Shown here: piece after piece, positions 38,201 to 50,020 of the stretch | Layout of the letters: every line of letters begins with the position of its first letter | How positions within the stretch are numbered: position 1 is the stretch's first letter | NCBI RefSeq assembly: GCF_000247815.1 | Contig: NC_021676.1 | Coordinates: 5,600,498-5,664,497 of the forward strand | Length of the DNA: 64,000 nucleotides | Reading direction: 5' to 3' | DNA from: Ficedula albicollis | Lineage: Eukaryota; Chordata; Aves; Passeriformes; Muscicapidae | Notes under the pieces: model-generated | What the model saw: the letters and a program-made list of their open reading frames with translations, nothing else | Told to the model about the DNA's origin: nothing | Database searches by the model: none | Translations under genes and position numbers: made by a program

Positions 38201-40021
38201 ACAGGGCACATCACCTGGCCACGGATAGCAAGCCAGAAATTCAGTCTCTATGGCCTGAGCCAAAAATCCTCACTCCAACCTCCCCAAATTCCAACAATAT
38301 CATTCCCAATGTGTCATTTCCATAGAAAAAGAGAAGCCAGAGGAACTGACAGTACATACAAGGAGAATCTGTTCTTAAAAAACACTGCTAGAAAAAACAA
38401 ATTTCAAATTCAAGTCATGTGCCTCTGTCATGTAACAGCAGCTTATCATGCTTCCAAAATCATCTAATTTGAAGTGATAAAACCCTAAACCACACAATTA
38501 TCAAACTGCAGGCATTAAATTCCACGTCTTCCCTAATTTCACAACTTTCCTTTGTTAATCACTGATTTAACACTGCAAACCCCAGCAGAGGGCCCTACCT
38601 GGCCCTTTACACTACAAAGCAACTGAGAAAAGAGGGAAAAAGCTTTATTCCTGCTTCAGAATCTCCAGCTTGGGCATGACAAATCCCTCCTAAACCAGCA
38701 AGATGCTCCTTCTTCCCAGTTTATCCCAAAGTCCAATAACTCATGCTAAATTAATTCTTATTTACTGTACAGCCAAAATGCTCACAACCTGCAGCACCCA
38801 GTGGGTGAAGGGCTGGATTTCTCCTGGCAAACCATTCCAAATAATCATACAGAGAATAAAAATAGACCTAAACAAGACACAAACCTCATGGATCCTTGAA
38901 CTTTTAGAGGTTTAGTTGGGAGAGAGTGAGAAGCAACCAGTAGAGCAATATGAGCCAGAGGTAAAAATAAAAATGCTTCAAAAGAGAGAATAAGCAAACA
39001 TGGAGAACTCCCTGCTGCAGCAACAGAAATTAATTAATTAATCTTAATTTGTGCATGACCTGGCCAAGAAACTGATTTCCAGCACTGCTCCTCAAGGTCC
39101 ATGCATGCCAGTTTTATTTCTTTTAAAATGTTGCTTTTTGTTCACTTATCTCAGTTTTTCCATGTCCTCTACAGACACAGGTCCCTGGTGGTGATTTTCA
39201 CCCAGATCCAGGAGGGATTTCAGGAGGGAATCTGGGAGGAGAAGCCATCAGAAGTTTATCAAACTGCCCAGGAGCTGGCAAAGACCTGAAGCTTTCAATC
39301 TGCTCCATCATCACCCCAATTCTCATGCTACAAACCTTTGGGACAGACCTTTTCAAGCTTCAAAACCCATTTTGTTGGGGAATATCCTCTACAGCAACGT
39401 CTCACAGAGGAAATTTTGGACAAATTGGGATGCAGAGCACGAACCTGTGGATGACCCTCCAAACCCCAGCCGCGCTGAACTCTCCCCTGTTTGTTTCCTG
39501 ACTACCAGAATTCCTGCTGGGTCAGCTCCTGAGATCCCACAGGCTGTAAATCCCAGCAGCCCTGACCCCAGGGAACATGTGCTCCCCCCACTCATGTCTC
39601 CAGCAGCTCAATCCCAACTCCTGCACCACTCCAAGCCTTGCTCCCAGACGCTACAAATTAGTTCTGACTGCACAAATCCCAGCCATAACACTAAACCCAA
39701 CATTCCAAACAATAGAAGGGAATCCAAACCTCACCCAGAGACCATTTGCTGCTCACAATGTAATTTTTTTATAATGTTTGCTGCATAAATCAGAGCAGAA
39801 GTGGCCTGGGTTTGATGACATTATTTGGGGGTGGACACGCTGATGCCTCTTTTAGTGCCATAAAAGACTTTTCCAGAGCCACCTTGTGTGCTCTGCAGGA
39901 GGGGATGTTCTGCCACAGGAACCCCTGGAAAATCCCTGCAGCCCCTCAGGAATGTCTGGGGCACAGCACGATTCCCAACCCTTTCATCCACAGATCAGCC
40001 TCAGGTTGGTTTTCCAACTAT

Positions 40022-40160
40022 GACAGAATAATCCTGGAATGGGTTGGATTGGAAGGGACATTAAAGCTCATCTTGTTCTATTCCTTCCCCACCTTCCACT
40101 ACCCCAGGTTGCTCCAAAACCTTGTCCAACCCACGCTTGGATAATTCCAGGGAACACTCC
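40022..40160 (-). mobile_element. CR1 LINE 3' fragment
   Basis: 'acagaataatcctggaatgg', 'ttggaagggacattaaagct', 'aggttgctccaaaaccttg', 'ttggataattccagggaa'. Confidence 0.84.
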
Positions 40161-42420
40161 CACCAACCTGCCTCCATCCCAACCCCTCAGTGCCTCCAAA
40201 AAAGTCGTCAGAGCATGAAAAAAATGGAACAGATGGACAGCAAAGGCACCATCCTGCCTGCACATGTGCTGCCAGCAGTGGCTGACACGGGATTTTGGGA
40301 TTTCAGGATGCCTCTCCCACCCAAAACAGTTGAGTTTCCCTTCAGCAGCCTTGTCCAAGTGAAATCCCAGCTTTCCCCCGAGCTGCTCCAGCAGTTTGGG
40401 ATGCCTTTTTTTCATTAAATCCCTCCTTCCAAGTTGAGAGCTCTTCCTAAATTTAATTTGAGTGAATCACTTTCTTGCCAAAGGAAAAAACCAAAAAATC
40501 AAAGGTTTATTCTGATGCTATTGAATTCGATGCCTGTAAATTTAATTTCTATCTGTACTTTTGTTTAAACATTTTATGGTGTTAATTACAACAAACCATG
40601 CAAATTAGGCTGCCAGTGGAATAAAAGGCCTGTTCTAACAGATAATAAATAGCTCTCAACCATAAGCTCATTAAGATGCTGTTCGAGTGCGTGCTCTGAC
40701 TCCCAGGTTGAGAGCAAAATCTGCATCCCAAAACCAGGAGGATCTTTGGGGCAGCACAAGCAGCTGGCACGGAATATTGCATTCTTTCCAAAGGAAGATC
40801 CTGGAGCAACAGGATGGTCTGAAATCCAAACCCTCCATGTCTGGTTTGGGGCTCCAACAGAGTTATTTTAAACAGGTACCACGAATCCTGTGCATTATTC
40901 CTGCTCATCCATGAGCATTTAAATGCCAAGCTTGGTGCAAATAAGTTATTCTTTGGTTGAGTCATTGATATCCTGCAAGCCCTGCTGCCCTGACCCCCAT
41001 CCTTAAATCCACAGGGAAAAATAAGTGTCAGACACACTCCTTGCAGTCCCTGCAGGAGAAGCTCAGCACCTTTCTGGTCTTCCACAAAATTCCATTTTGA
41101 CCACCCCAAAGGAGGTTGGAGCCCAGCACAGACCAAGGAGAGGCAGGAGGGATGGAGAGATCTGAAATGGTTCTGTCTTTACAAAACCTGGGAGGGATTC
41201 CATGGACACAGAGTGAAGTTTTCCCTGCCAGCTGCAGGTCAGCCTCAGGATATGCAGGACTTTGAGGACATCTGGTTGATCCTTCCCTCGTGATCCCAGG
41301 GCCTGGGAGAGAGGAAGGTTTGCCAACACACCTGTGGGTCTGACAGGCTGCTGACATGGAGACAGAGAGGACTTATCACTTCCAACCAGGAGCAGGTGAT
41401 CTGCTGACAGGAATTCCAGCAGCCAGGGCTCCACAGGATCCTGGTGCATCCCAGGGAAAAAAATCTCAGCAGCTGCAGCACACGGACACCTGCACATCCC
41501 ACAGGGGTGTGGGAATGTCCTCCCACCCCAGGGGCAGCTCTGAGCCCTCACCCTGCAGGGGGATGGCAGCAGCCACAACTGGGGAGGGATGGGGAGATCT
41601 GAAAAGGAATGGGAGAGCAAGGAAAAGCTTTTCCTCACAGGGAATGTGAACAGCTCAGTCTGTGCTCTGGACCTCACCATCCTTAACTGGGATCCATCAC
41701 CAAACTGGCCAAGCACCAAGATCCTGCCAGTGCTCCTTCCCTCCTGCCTTCTGGAGGGACACCAGCCCCAAAGCCATGTGCAATTGTGCCCCTGATCCTC
41801 ATGGCATGCAGCCTCAGCCTGAGGAATGTCCTTTCCCTCTGGGCTCACCCAGAGATGAGGATGTGGAACATCTCCACACTGACAGCTCCCAACATCACAG
41901 ACCCCATCCCACTTTCTGCTGGGTGTGGCTGGAGCCCAGCTCAGCGAGGACAAACAGCTCCAATGCCCAGGCTGCTCCTACAGGGAGTTATCCCCCCTCA
42001 CTAACTGGGAATTGAAGCTAAAAACACCAATCATGAATCCAATGAGTTTATCCTTAACACCACCCCCGGCTGCTCTATGGATTTGAGCCTCAGGAAAAAG
42101 ATGGATTTACCACAGAGAGGAGACCACCACTCCCAGCCCCTTCAGGCACCACCTCCCTGCTTTCCTCAGCAGAGGAATCCTGGGCAGAGCACCTCCAACC
42201 ACAGATGTTCCAACCACACATCTGGCACATCAATGGCTTCCCTCCATCCCTCTGCATGGACAGCGACTCCTTGATCTCCTGATTTAATATGGATTTCAAA
42301 ACAAAGCACAGGCAGGTGTTTCCCTCCACAGTTGGGCTCTTGGCTCTGTTTGAAAGGCCAGAAGAGCTCAGAGGGCTTCAGGCAGAGCTCTGGCTGGAGG
42401 TGGTGGCTCAGGGCTGTGCT

Positions 42421-42476
42421 CAGGAGATCCAAATGGAAAATGCTGGCTCAGGAGATCCAAATGGAAAATGCTGGCT
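42421..42476. repeat. Two-copy tandem duplication, 28-bp unit
   Basis: 'caggagatccaaatggaaaa' starts at 42421 and 42449. The copies are identical. Confidence 0.97.
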
Positions 42477-42589
42477 CAGCCAACTCTGCCACTTTGGCCA
42501 CGGAGGCTCCTCAGCACCAACACCTCACACACATTTATGAATGGGGTGAAACTCCCCAACCCAACCATCTCCTGCTGATGTTCAGGGCT

Positions 42590-43115
42590 TTTCTTGTGTG
42601 CAGAGAAAGGAACAGAGCTGGGAAAGGGTCTGGAGCACCAGGAGCAGCTGAGGGAGCTCAGCCTGGAGAAAAGGGGGGTCGGGGGGACCTTGTGGCTCTG
42701 CACAGCTCCCTGAAGGAGGGGACAGCCGGGGGAGTCAGGCTCTGCTCCAGGGAACAGGGACAGGAGGAGGGGGAACAGCCTCAGGCTGGGCCAGGGCAGG
42801 TTTAGTTGGATATTAGAGAAAATTTCTTTTGGAACTGTTGTCCAGCCCTGCAGTCTCCATCCCTGCAGGGGTTTAAAAGCCACGTGGATGTGGCACTTGG
42901 GGATGTGGGCTAATGGTGGCTTGGATATCAGAGAAAATTTCTTTTGGAACTGTTGTCCAGCCCTGCAGTCTCCATCCCTGCAGGGGTTTAAAAGCCACGT
43001 GGATGTGGCACTTGGGGATGTGGGCTAATGGTGGCCTTGGCAGTGCTGGGGAAGGGTTGGACTCAATGATTCCAGAGGGCTCCTCCAACCTGAATGATCC
43101 TGTGATTGTCTGAAA
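42590..43115 (+). mobile_element. CR1 LINE 3' region with internal 115-bp duplication
   Basis: One of the longest CR1 remnants here: 'gagctgggaaagggtctgga', 'gaccttgtggctctgcacag', 'gatattagagaaaatttctt', ending 'cctgaatgatcctgtgattg'. Within it, 42806-42920 is duplicated as 42921-43035. Confidence 0.88.
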
Positions 43116-43649
43116 CAGAAAATGAGGCCAAATCCAAGGACAAAGGGGGTCTGAAGGTGAGGTGGATGCACTCCTAGGACAACTCAAAGGTCTGGAGAAG
43201 GTTGGGTCAGATCAAGCCAAGGGTGCATGGAGGGGTGAGATGCCTCCAGCTCCCATTCTGGAAACATAAGCCTCATTTATCCTTCCTGGAAAAGAGGTCT
43301 GGTAGGTTGGAGCTATAAAAGAGAATGGCAAAACATAGCTGAGAAGGAATTTTCCATTCAGCATTAATTAGTTTCCATTAACACCCAATTCCACGGCTCA
43401 CTTCTAGAAGAAAAGCTCTTTTGTTCCAATTCCAGGGGCTGAAAAGGGCAATGAAGGGCTGAAAATGCTCTTCCCAGAGAAAGAAGAAATATCAGGGATC
43501 ATATTCCTGGGGTTTGAAGATGTAGGGAAGTCAGTTAAATGCAGAGCTTGGTCTCCTCTTGCCAACTAATTCCTGGGAAAAGCAGTGGCTGCATGATCAT
43601 CTTCACTACTAAACTCCTTCCAAACTTTAGGACAATTATTTGCAAAAAT

Positions 43650-43785
43650 CCTGGAATGGTTTGGGGTGGAAGGGACCTTAAAGTCCATCCAGTTCCACCC
43701 CTTGTCATGGGCAGAGACACTTTCCACCAGACCAGGTTGCTCCAATCCTTGTCCAACCTGGCCTGAAATACTTCCAGGGATATAA
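43650..43785 (-). mobile_element. CR1 LINE 3' fragment
   Basis: 'atcctggaatggtttggggt', 'gtcatgggcagagacactt', 'aggttgctccaatccttgtc', 'atacttccagggatataaa'. Confidence 0.86.
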
Positions 43786-44366
43786 AAGGAACATTCCAGA
43801 CTTGGAACAAAGCAAGTAGGATCAGACTAATAAGGAAATAAGGTGACTCTGCCCATCTTCCCTAAATACCAACACTCTAAAAAGTGAAATTAAACAAATG
43901 CTGAGGGTTTCCTCCCCTCATTTCAAACCCTCTCATGCTGGATTTGAGAGTTTTTCAGGGATTTCCAGCTACATGCAGTGCAGGGGATGGGAATCTCCAT
44001 TCCCAACCAAAGTGGCAGCAGCCAAAGCTGGGCAGGAACAAAGAGGAGCAGGGAATGCTCATCCCATTTCCCAGGCAGCTGGCACAGAGCTCAGAGCCCC
44101 AAGGTGCCCTCCCAGAGCCTCAGGACAATGTGTGGCTGGACAAGGCAAATCCTGAACCCCTGGGTGCCCCCATTCCTCCCTGGGGCTGGGGGTGCCCCAC
44201 TGGGATACACAAAGAGAGTTTCTACATCTGCTCCCACCAAACCCCAGCATGGGGGGCACCCCAATCCCTGGGCACCCCTGGAAAGCCACCAGCCACCACA
44301 TTCCCTGCTCTGCTCCCTCCAGCTTGGCAGGTCCCACATATCCATGCTCCTCTACACAGCCCAAAA

Positions 44367-44456
44367 TTTGCTTTGTTAAGGGTTTTGGGTTGAGGTTTTT
44401 TTTTTTTTTTGTTTGCTTTGTTAAGGGTTTTGGGTTGAGGTTTTTTTTTTTTTTGG
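44367..44456. repeat. Two-copy tandem duplication, 45-bp unit with T tract
   Basis: 'tttgctttgttaagggtttt' starts at 44367 and 44412. Each copy ends in a run of about 15-16 T. Confidence 0.95.
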
Positions 44457-44569
44457 TTTTGCCTTTTTTTTTTTTTAATACTATGTTTAAAGTTGTATAT
44501 TGTTCCAAAGTTTCCTTGTTTCATGTCATTGTTTGTTACTGTGTTTGAAAGTTGGCACATATTTGTTCA

Positions 44570-44640
44570 ATTAAAGATTTATTTGCACTATTTGTTGAAT
44601 AAAGATTATTCTTGCTAAAAGCTAAATAAAGTTTCATAAA
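44570..44640 (+). promoter_or_regulatory. Possible polyadenylation signal cluster
   Basis: 'caattaaagatttatttgca', 'gaataaagattattcttgc' and 'gctaaataaagtttcataaa' give one ATTAAA and two AATAAA hexamers within about 65 bp in a T-rich context. It could be the 3' end of an unrecognised plus-strand transcript or a retrocopy, but no coding sequence was found upstream. Confidence 0.25.
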
Positions 44641-45789
44641 AACTCACACGTCCCATAAACAAAATACAATGTCCTTTCCAAAAAAGCGTTGCACAAAACA
44701 TTTCAAAATCACTCAATTCATTAGACAATAAATCCACACACAAAATAACCAGGCCTTGCCAGAATACATCATAAAATCTCATTACAACACTTTCAGGCCG
44801 GGGCTTCAAAGCAGGAACACAAAGGCTCCACCAACCCCTCAGCCTTGAAAAATCGCTGGCGGCGTGGCCAGAGCAAGTCCCTGGCACCTCCCAAAAGCTT
44901 TGGCACCTCCAGCAGCACCCATGGGTGCCAAATCCCTGCCCCGTGGCTGCTCTGGGTGGCTCCTGGCCAGTGGGGCTGTTGTGGTCAGAGTGGGGATCCC
45001 CCACAGCAGATGGAGAGCAGGGCTTCCCAAATCAGCAACAGGAGGAGTTCCCAAAGCCATGGGTCCATCCAGAGCGACCAGCCTGGCGATGGGGACAGGG
45101 GTGAGGTGAGGAATAAAAGTCTGTGACGTCTGAGCTGAGGTTTGGGGCAGAAAGTGATGTTATAACACACTAAGGGAATGCCAGCGTGGAAAAGCTGGGA
45201 CCAGCACGCTCAGAAATGGTTCCGAAGGAAAATGGCAGCCCCAAAGGTTTGGCTGGAGCCAGCACTGACCGTGGCAAAGGCACCAAGTCTTTGTCACCCC
45301 AAGGGCATCTCAGCCTGGCACAGAAGAGGACAGTGGCACTGCCACTGCTACCTGCCCATCACCAAAATCAGCACCGTGGAATATCCTGAGCTGGAAGGAC
45401 CCCCATGGATCAGTCCTGCTCCTGGTCCTGCACAGGCACCCCAGCAATCCCACCTGTGCACCCCTGGTCCCTGCACACACACCCCAGCAATCCCACCTGT
45501 GCACCCCTGGTGTCCAAACCCTCCCGGAGCTCTGGCAGCCTCGGGGCTGTGCCCATTCCCTGGGGAGCCTGTTCAGAGCCAAAACACCCTCTGGGGGAAG
45601 AACATTTCCTAAAATCCAGCCTAAAGCAGTTTCAGGTAAACCTTCTCTGCCCCACAACAAAGCTGTGCCATCACACACAACCCCTGGCCCTGAGCAATCC
45701 CAGTCCCAGGGCACAGGAACACCCAGCTGTGAAAAACTGGCATTTTCACTTACAGCTCCACACCACCTTGATTATTCCCACAACCAGAA

Positions 45790-46196
45790 TCGGAGGTCGG
45801 AGAGGTTTTGGGGTTTGTTTCCCTGGGTTTATGTCGGAGTCTGAGGGTCTCTTTAGACTTGAGATCTCCCCAGACCCGGCATATAGGTGGTCAGGATTTG
45901 GGGTGTCTCTCGAAGTCTCCGGCGAAGAAAGGCTCTGAGGCAATCTTCAGCTTGTTCAAGGTTGTTTATTACTTCTTATCTATGAAAGTTTCAGCCTGAC
46001 TGACACAGGTCCTCTCTGCACTGCGACCATGACAGGAGTCCCCGCAGGGAGGCTGAACCTTATCTTTTATACTCAACTTTACGTATTCTATATTTACAAA
46101 TACTTTCCAATGCCATGCAGGTTTATTACAATGTCCAGTTCTTTCCCCATCCAATCTGTGGTTCCCAGGATGCCTCCCCAACATGGATGACATGAA
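45790..46196 (-). mobile_element. Endogenous retrovirus LTR, copy A (3' part of U3, R, U5)
   Basis: Read on the minus strand this has a TATA box (tataaaag, complement of 46064-46071) and, about 95 bp further on, an AATAAA (complement of 45965-45970). A U5-like segment follows that ends near 'gttgtgggaataatca'. The TATA-to-AATAAA spacing of a compact R region is typical of avian betaretrovirus-like LTRs. The upstream U3 is cut by the poly-G run. It shares 275 bp with copy B at about 97% identity. No gag, pol or env frame is visible. Confidence 0.7.
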
Positions 46197-47211
<1,015 letters not shown>

Positions 47212-47590
47212 CGAAGAACGGCTCTGAGGCAATCTTCAGCTTGCTCAAGGTTGTTTATTATTTCTTATCTAGGAAAGCTTCAGCCTGATCGACACAGGTC
47301 CTCTCTGCACTGCGACCATGACAGGAGTCCCCGCAGGGAGGCTGAACCTTATCTTTTATACTCTACTTTACGTATTCTATATTTACAAATACTTTCCAAT
47401 GCCATGCAGGTTTATTACAATGTCCAGTTCTTTCCCCATCCAATCTGTGGTTCCCAGGATGCCTCCCCAACATGGATGACATGAAGGAGAAGGAGGAAGA
47501 AACCCTCCACACCCAGGATCCTCCATCTTGACCACATGGCCCTTAATGTAAACAATCAAAAAACCTACTTATTCTATATGCTAACATTCT
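47212..47590 (-). mobile_element. Endogenous retrovirus LTR, copy B (U3, R, truncated U5)
   Basis: Minus-strand order: a possible LTR start near 'tgttagcatatagaataag', U3, TATA box (complement of 47353-47360), AATAAA (complement of 47254-47259), then truncation in U5 at the poly-G. It differs from copy A at eight positions in the 275 shared bases, seven of them in the 90 bases on the U5 side. Clear target-site duplications were not found. Confidence 0.7.
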
Positions 47591-48174
47591 AATTTAATTT
47601 CTATTCACTTTTCCAGCCTGCATCTCTTCCATCAATGTTGGTAAATTCTCCCAGGGAGCTAAATCCAGCCCCTGAGGCTTTTGGACGTCATTCAGGGGTC
47701 TCAAAGGGGTCTGCCAGGGGGGTTCTTGAATGCCCAGAGGACCCAGGGAAATACCCTGGTTCCCCACAGGTTTAAGCGCCGAGGGCTCCCAGGGAGCGAC
47801 GGCCACGCACGGCTGCGCTCCCTGCGGCACAAACCCCGCCGATGCGCTTACCCACTCCCCTCTGAGCAGCAGCTGTCCATGTGCATCTGGTTAGCTGGGA
47901 GCAGCTACTCCACAGCAGCACTGCAAGGAGCCCTCTGCGCCCAGGAGCCCTCAGCAAGTCCCAAAAGACAGGGACCATGGGGCGTGAAAGGTGATGGCAG
48001 TGCCCAGGCCGGCAGGGCTGGCGCGGCAGAGCAAGGGGAACTCCAGATAACGCTTGGAAGAACCTGCTGAGAGAGGGATGAGCCCGTGCAATCGCTTTCC
48101 AAGAAAAATGGAAGCAGAGCTGGCTCTGCTGCCTGAACAGTGCAGGGGGAAATGAAGGAAAGCGGCAGAAAAGG

Positions 48175-48240
48175 GGGTGGAAGGAGATGATCATTAAGGC
48201 CCCTTTTGACCCAAACCATTCCATGATTCCACAATAACAG
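48175..48240 (+). mobile_element. Short CR1 3' terminus
   Basis: 'ggtggaaggagatgatcatt', 'aaggccccttttgaccc', 'aaaccattccatgattcc': the sense-strand terminal piece of CR1. Confidence 0.75.
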
Positions 48241-48439
48241 ACCACAGCACAGATGCCCCATCTCCTAAAAACCCAGGACACGTTTTCCACCTGGAAAAGC
48301 TCCTTGCCTTCATTACAATCAGCTGCTAAAGCTCAGCCACAGGAGGAGGGATGGACAAAAGCAGCCAAAGGACAAAGACCCTTGAAATGGGTTTCGGTGA
48401 GAAGATCCGAGGTGCACAAAGGTTCACAGGGTTAAAACT

Positions 48440-48830
48440 CTGCTTTTTCCTGCCTCCTCAAGCACATAATCACTTGCTTTAGTTGCTAGAGACGCCTCCC
48501 TCCCAGTTCTCGGGGAATATATTGTCTCAGCAGGCAGAGGGGGATGAACTCATCGTGGTTTCCCAATCCTGACCAGGGGCTCTGCGAGCTACTGGCAATA
48601 CATATAATAAGTTATTATGCAAATAAAAACTGGACCCGGCCAAGGGAAATATGCTGGCTCTTCAAGTCCCATCTGCATCCCAGCAAGGATCTCAATGAAC
48701 TTTAAAATCCTTATTGTCACCACAATGGGCAATATTATATTCTAGTTTGGATCTGTTCCTTCGGAGCATTAGCTCTCATTTGGAGATATTTTTAGATTTT
48801 CCTATCCCACTCCTCATTATGAAACACTGA
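48440..48830. promoter_or_regulatory. Candidate conserved noncoding segment
   Basis: Single-copy sequence with 'ataagttattatgcaaataa' (contains the octamer ATGCAAAT), 'atattgtctcagcaggcaga' and 'tattgtcaccacaatgggc' (a SOX-like inverted ATTGT/ACAAT pair). Proposed from texture and motifs only. Confidence 0.25.
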
Positions 48831-49317
48831 GCTGCAGATTGATTTATTTCTTAAAAGCAAGTTGCTGTTTTCCCAATAACAGATTTAACAAATTTGTTCC
48901 ACCTGTTCAGCTATGCTTCCAATGTCTTTTTTGTGGTTTCATTGAAGTTTTTTTTAATCCAAACCTCAAAGCCTCTAAACTCAGCATTAAAAGACAAGCT
49001 CAGCATCATCACTACCACTCACAATTCAAATGCTGCTCCAAATTACTGCAAGCTTTCATTTGTAAGTCGATACAGACACCAAGATTATGGAGCTTAATGG
49101 CTGTGGGCACAAACACACACTCTTCCAAGGGCATTCTCCTACTGGAAATCCTGCCTTGTGGAGCAGGGACTCGCTGCCTCATCCCCTCCATCCTCCTCCC
49201 TCACCCCAGCTGACCCCAGCCCCCAATGGCAAACAGAGCTACTGAGACAGAAATTAAATCATCCTATATATGAAATAATCCTATATTCACCAGACACCCT
49301 CCAGGCCAGTGTTTTCC

Positions 49318-49430
49318 ATCATTTTGTGGGAAAAGCTGTGGTTGCCCCATCTCTGCAAAGGTCCAAGGCCAGCTGGAGCAATCTGGGACAGTGGAAGGTG
49401 TTCCTGCCCATGGGAAGGGGATGGTCCCAT
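49318..49430 (+). mobile_element. CR1 LINE 3' fragment, short
   Basis: 'aaagctgtggttgccccatc', 'aaggtccaaggccagctgga', 'ggacagtggaaggtgttcct', 'gcccatgggaaggggatgg'. Confidence 0.8.
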
Positions 49431-49777
49431 CTTGACCCCACTGCTTCTAAGAACAGTTCATTTGCTTGAACAACCTCTTTTTGTGCAGCTTTAATTCACA
49501 ACTGACCATAAGAAAGGTCTCAAAAGAATAATTTTTAGCTTTCCCGAATCATTCCTTGGCAAATATTTTAGGAGCAGCATTTCAGGGCAGCTGAATTTCC
49601 TGGTGGGCGATGGGAGTGCACAGGTGTGCACAAGAGCTGGCCAAAAATCCTGCTTCATTTATGTGCAAATGGTTCTGCTGTGGAGATTTCAGAGGGAAAG
49701 TAGAAAACAAGGATCCTGTATGAAATAATCCAAGTTCTTCCAATCCGAGCATGTCAGCACTGAGCAATGGGAAAAGT

Positions 49778-50020
49778 CATGGAATCACTGAGGTTGGAAA
49801 AGCCCTCTGAGATTGGAGCCCAAGCATTCTCCCAGCACTGCCGAGGCCACCACTGACCATGTCCCCAAGTGCCACCTCCAGCTACAGGGATGGCGACTCC
49901 TGTGCAGGGCTGGACGACCCTTTCCATGCTTGGCCAACAAAGCCCAGCCCTGCTGATCTGCAGATGCTTCGCTGGCACCTCCTGAGCAGCCCGACAGGTT
50001 CCTCTTCCCCACGGACACAA
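49778..50020 (-). mobile_element. CR1 LINE 3' fragment
   Basis: 'gtcatggaatcactgaggtt', 'ggaaaagccctctgagattg', 'caccactgaccatgtcccca', 'agtgccacctccagctac'. Same subfamily type as the 21690 copy. Confidence 0.82.

Noticed and set aside
41063..41953. A 296-codon minus-strand frame
   Set aside because: Low-complexity Ser/Pro/Cys/Trp-rich composition typical of chance frames in GC-rich intron, with open overlapping frames on the other strand.
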